This document shows, in pieces, positions 36,382 to 39,214 of a stretch of 39,214 nt of DNA. The notes beneath the pieces were generated by a model. That model worked only from the letters and a program-made list of their open reading frames with translations, did no database searches and had not been told where the DNA came from. Within the stretch, counting starts at the first letter, position 1, and the number at the start of each line of letters is the position of its first letter. The stretch comes from Pseudomonas sp. (GTDB taxonomy: Bacteria; Pseudomonadota; Gammaproteobacteria; Pseudomonadales; Pseudomonadaceae): NCBI GenBank assembly GCA_022448005.1, contig JAKUTK010000049.1:1-39214 (forward strand), given 5' to 3'. Position numbers and translations under genes: made by a program.

Positions 36382-37383
36382 TTATGACGCTTCGTGAAGA
36401 GCGCGGCAAGTGTCTAGCATCCGGTTGGAAAAACCCCACTCGTTGTCATACCAAGCCATCACTTTCAGCAAGCGTCCGCTAACCTTGGTGTGGTTGGTGT
36501 CGAAAATCGACGACATCGGGTTGTGGTTGAAGTCGCAGGAAACCAACGGCAGCGAGTTGCACGCCAGGATCGGCGAGTGCTGGCTGGCGTCGAGCATCAA
36601 TGCGTTGACCTCCTCGGCGGTTGTCTCGCGACTCAGTTCGAGAGTCAGGTCGACCAGCGAGACGTTGATCACCGGAACGCGTACGGCCATGCCGGTCAGC
36701 TTGCCGGCCAGCTCTGGCAGTACCAGACCCACCGCTTCGGCAGCGCCGGTCTTGGTCGGGATCATCGACTGGGTGGCCGAGCGCGCTCGGAACGGGTCGC
36801 TGTGATAGACGTCCGACAGGTTCTGGTCATTGGTGTAGGCATGGATGGTGGTCATCAAGCCGTGCTCGATGCCGTATTCGCGTGACAGGACCTGCGCTAC
36901 GGGCGCCAGGCAGTTGGTGGTACAGGACGCGTTGGAAATGATCTGGTGCGACTGACGCAATGTGTCGTGATTGACGCCATAGACGATGGTGGCGTCAACG
37001 CCGGAGGCCGGAGCAGAAATGATGACCTTGCCGGCACCGGCCTGCAGGTGTGCGCTGGCTTTTTTACGGGAGGTGAACAGGCCGGTACACTCGAAGACCA
37101 CATCGACGTTGTGCTGGCGCCACGGCAGCTCCGCAGGATTTCGAATAGCTGTCACGGCAATCGGGTCACCGTTGACCCGCAGCTGGTCGTCTGACGCTTC
37201 GACTTTTGCGTCGAAATGGCCGTGGACGCTGTCGAATTGCAACAGGTGGGCGTTCATCGCCGGGCTGCCGAGGTCGTTGATCGCCACGACCTGCAAATGC
37301 TCGCGATAGCTCTGGCTGTACAGGGCACGAAGGACGTTGCGTCCGATACGACCGAAGCCGTTGATGGCGATCCGAATAGTCAT
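36382..37383 (-). CDS. gap: Glyceraldehyde-3-phosphate dehydrogenase
   Basis: A 333-residue NAD-dependent GAPDH. The Rossmann motif [10 protein letters not shown] is at 7-16, catalytic C154 is in SNASCTTNC, and the D37 in INDLG fits NAD preference. It oxidises glyceraldehyde-3-phosphate to 1,3-bisphosphoglycerate. Divergence from edd, with HexR-like sites between, matches the Pseudomonas gap-1 gene of the glucose (hex) regulon. mgsA follows on the same strand. Upstream, a perfect TTGACA lies at 37430-37435 (minus strand). Confidence 0.96.
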   Translation of the reverse strand: MTIRIAINGFGRIGRNVLRALYSQSYREHLQVVAINDLGSPAMNAHLLQFDSVHGHFDAKVEASDDQLRVNGDPIAVTAIRNPAELPWRQHNVDVVFECTGLFTSRKKASAHLQAGAGKVIISAPASGVDATIVYGVNHDTLRQSHQIISNASCTTNCLAPVAQVLSREYGIEHGLMTTIHAYTNDQNLSDVYHSDPFRARSATQSMIPTKTGAAEAVGLVLPELAGKLTGMAVRVPVINVSLVDLTLELSRETTAEEVNALMLDASQHSPILACNSLPLVSCDFNHNPMSSIFDTNHTKVSGRLLKVMAWYDNEWGFSNRMLDTCRALHEAS

Positions 37384-37405
37384 AAGAGGTCCTGGGCGGA
37401 ATTTG

Positions 37406-37420
37406 TTGTAGGAATCACAA
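37406..37420. promoter_or_regulatory. HexR-like operator in the gap promoter
   Basis: TTGT-N7-ACAA (37406-37409 and 37417-37420) matches the Pseudomonas HexR consensus. It lies 23 bp before the gap start and between the gap -35 and likely -10, a repressing position. HexR is released by 2-keto-3-deoxy-6-phosphogluconate, so gap should be induced on glucose-type carbon. Confidence 0.7.
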
Positions 37421-37429
37421 GATTATTCC

Positions 37430-37435
37430 TGTCAA
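37430..37435 (-). promoter_or_regulatory. -35 element of the gap promoter
   Basis: Read on the minus strand this is TTGACA, the perfect consensus. A degenerate -10 (TACAAC) lies 17-19 bp further on, inside the HexR-like operator. Confidence 0.55.
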
Positions 37436-37460
37436 AATAGAAATCAAGCCCAAATCCATG

Positions 37461-37480
37461 TTGTTTTGTTGATAAAACCA
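37461..37480. promoter_or_regulatory. Degenerate HexR-like site before edd
   Basis: GTTTT-N6-AAAAC symmetry and TTGT half-sites lie 26 bp before the edd start, but the right half reads ACCAA in place of ACAA. Likely the second HexR site of the divergent pair. Weaker match than the one before gap. Confidence 0.45.
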
Positions 37481-37505
37481 AAGATTCATGAGCAGGAGTG
37501 ATGGC

Positions 37506-39206
37506 ATGCACCCGCGGATTCAAGAAGTGACTGAGCGATTGATCGAACGCAGCCGGCCGACCCGACAGCGCTACCTGGCGCAAATGGCCGGCGCGGCGAG
37601 TGACGGGCCTCAGCGCGGCAAGCTGCAGTGCGCCAACTTCGCTCACGGCGTTGCCGGTTGTGGCGCGGCCGATGACAAGCAGCGTTTGCGACTGATGAAC
37701 GAGGCGAATGTAGCCATCGTCTCGGCCTACAACGACATGCTCTCGGCGCATCAGCCGTATCAGTACTTTCCCGACCTGATCAAAGAAGCCCTGCGGGAAG
37801 TGGGTTCGATCGGACAGTTTGCCGGTGGCGTACCGGCAATGTGTGACGGCGTGACTCAGGGCGAGGCGGGTATGGAACTGAGCCTGGCCAGTCGAGAAGT
37901 AATCGCCATGGCCACGGCCGTCGCGCTGTCTCACAACATGTTCGACGGGGCCCTTTACCTCGGTATCTGCGACAAGATCATTCCGGGCCTGATGATCGGC
38001 GCGCTGCGCTTCGGCCACCTGCCGTCAGTGTTCGTGCCAGGCGGCCCGATGACCTCTGGCATTCCCAACAAGCAGAAAGCAGAAGTGCGCCAGCGCTACG
38101 CAGAAGGCAAGGCCAGCCGCGAGGAGCTGCTGGAATCGGAGATGGCGTCTTATCACAGTCCTGGTACCTGCACATTCTATGGCACCGCCAACACCAACCA
38201 GGTGGTGATGGAGATCATGGGCCTGCACCTCCCGGGTTCGTCCTTCGTCAATCCCTATACGCCACTGCGTGACGAGCTCACGCGTGAGGCAGCGCGGCAG
38301 ATCACTCGCCTTACGCCGCAGTCGGGTAACTACGTGCCGCTGTGCAAGATCGTCGATGAAAAATCGATCATCAACTCGGTCGTAGCGCTTAATGCCACGG
38401 GCGGCTCGACCAATCACACCCTGCACATTCCGGCGTTCGCCCAGGCGGCAGGTATCCAGTTGACCTGGCAGGACATGGCCGATATTTCGGCAGTCACACC
38501 TACCCTCGCCAAGGTCTACCCGAACGGCCAGGCAGACGTTAACCATTTCCACGCCTGCGGTGGCGTTCCGTTCATGGTGCGTACGTTGCTTGAGGCCGGC
38601 TTGCTGCACGAGGACGTATACACCGTCCTGGGCAAGGGCCTCAGCCAATACACCAAGGAACCCTTCCTCGAAGACGGCAAGCTCGTCTGGCGCGAAGGTC
38701 CGGAAAACAGTCTGGACGAGGCGATCCTGCGCCCGGTCGAGCGCGCGTTCTCGCCTGAGGGCGGGCTGCGTGTCCTCGAAGGGAATCTGGGGCGTGGCGT
38801 CACGAAAATCTCCGCCGTCGCGCCGGAACACCGTGTGGTGGAGGCGCCGGCGCGCGTGTTCAGTGACCAGAGCGAGCTCGCATTGGCATTCAAGAACGGT
38901 GAACTGGAAAAGGATTTCGTCGCCGTGGTGCGTTTCCAGGGGCCGAAAGCCAATGGCATGCCTGAACTGCACAAGCTGACCCCATTCCTCGGCGTGCTGC
39001 AAGATCGCGGCTACAAAGTTGCGCTGGTCACTGACGGCCGCATGTCCGGCGCTTCCGGAAAGGTACCGGCGGCTATCCACGTCTGCCCGGAAGCGCTCGA
39101 CGGCGGTCCGCTGTGCCGTGTGCGCGACGGCGATGTCATTCGTGTCGATGGCGAAACGGGTGAGCTTCGAGTTCTGGTTGATCAAGCCGAGTTCGATAGC
39201 CGCTAG
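37506..39206 (+). CDS. edd: Phosphogluconate dehydratase, C-terminally short
   Basis: The Entner-Doudoroff enzyme that dehydrates 6-phosphogluconate to KDPG; a member of the IlvD/Edd family that carries a [4Fe-4S] cluster. Family segments visible: [61 protein letters not shown] and [16 protein letters not shown]. The start is ATG 37506, 8 nt after AGGAG, not the upstream ATG 37488. The frame ends at TAG 39204 after 566 residues, about 40 short of the 600-608 residues usual for Edd, at a point where relatives continue with a conserved C-terminal tail. The window ends 8 bp later, so mutation, error or true shortening cannot be told apart. Confidence 0.9.
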   Translation: MHPRIQEVTERLIERSRPTRQRYLAQMAGAASDGPQRGKLQCANFAHGVAGCGAADDKQRLRLMNEANVAIVSAYNDMLSAHQPYQYFPDLIKEALREVGSIGQFAGGVPAMCDGVTQGEAGMELSLASREVIAMATAVALSHNMFDGALYLGICDKIIPGLMIGALRFGHLPSVFVPGGPMTSGIPNKQKAEVRQRYAEGKASREELLESEMASYHSPGTCTFYGTANTNQVVMEIMGLHLPGSSFVNPYTPLRDELTREAARQITRLTPQSGNYVPLCKIVDEKSIINSVVALNATGGSTNHTLHIPAFAQAAGIQLTWQDMADISAVTPTLAKVYPNGQADVNHFHACGGVPFMVRTLLEAGLLHEDVYTVLGKGLSQYTKEPFLEDGKLVWREGPENSLDEAILRPVERAFSPEGGLRVLEGNLGRGVTKISAVAPEHRVVEAPARVFSDQSELALAFKNGELEKDFVAVVRFQGPKANGMPELHKLTPFLGVLQDRGYKVALVTDGRMSGASGKVPAAIHVCPEALDGGPLCRVRDGDVIRVDGETGELRVLVDQAEFDSR

Positions 39207-39214
39207 GAAATCTC

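Noticed and set aside
38025..39185. 386-codon minus-strand frame in edd
   Set aside because: Lies wholly within edd and shows the usual His/Arg/Val-rich shadow composition of high-GC genes.

Overview
The window looks like core chromosome of a Pseudomonas-type gammaproteobacterium, most likely the stutzeri group (Stutzerimonas) or a close relative. The base composition is GC-rich (about 60% by eye). The gene content and several local orders match what I remember of Pseudomonas: recQ / marR / FimV-like / PlpD; cyaB with a DUF962 gene and an AraC gene; trkH / ykgJ / nitroreductase / Cpx system / yciI / yciB; and gap divergent from edd. I see no tRNA, rRNA, CRISPR array, insertion sequence, integrase or prophage gene. 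Species assignment is inference; no search was run.

Layout. (1) 1-4.4 kb, minus strand: moxR AAA ATPase, a GFA/CENP-V zinc protein, a CoxE-type VWA protein and a small membrane protein form a probable operon, with a DUF748 protein upstream. (2) 4.4-7.8 kb: cysK, a strongly structured intergenic region with two tandem hairpins, aceK and a 41-codon small gene. (3) 7.8-12.6 kb: glutathione S-transferase, TapT (DTW), YbaN, UPF0149 and recQ. (4) 12.7-18 kb: MarR regulator, a short FimV-like LysM protein, a convergent type Vd patatin autotransporter (PlpD-like) and a SelT/W/H thioredoxin-like protein. (5) 18-23 kb: an EamA exporter broken by a one-base frameshift, its AraC neighbour, the membrane adenylate cyclase CyaB, a DUF962/Mpo1-like protein and a second AraC regulator. 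(6) 23-27.2 kb: DUF808 protein, a cytosine deaminase of the yeast Fcy1 type, TrkH, YkgJ and a YdjA-like nitroreductase. (7) 27.2-31.3 kb, minus strand: yciB, yciI, a coiled-coil membrane protein, then cpxR, cpxP/spy and cpxA, with a hairpin terminator or attenuator between cpxP and cpxA. (8) 31.4-35.9 kb, plus strand: PHP phosphoesterase (RNase AM type), yciO, trpS, scpA and scpB. (9) 35.9-39.2 kb: mgsA and gap on the minus strand, divergent from edd across a region carrying HexR-like sites.

How they work together. gap, mgsA and edd form a central-carbon block (Entner-Doudoroff entry, triose phosphate oxidation, methylglyoxal bypass), probably under HexR. The Cpx genes form an envelope stress circuit. 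scpA/scpB support chromosome condensation. CyaB, CpxAR, MarR and two AraC proteins supply regulation.

I found no obviously new multi-gene defence or mobile system. The observations most worth following are a cysteine pattern in TrpRS that resembles the iron-sulfur TrpRS of Thermotoga, the yeast-type cytosine deaminase, an early stop in edd, the frameshifted EamA gene, the tandem hairpins after cysK, the MoxR-GFA-CoxE operon with a variant MIDAS, and the FimV-like/PlpD/MarR locus.
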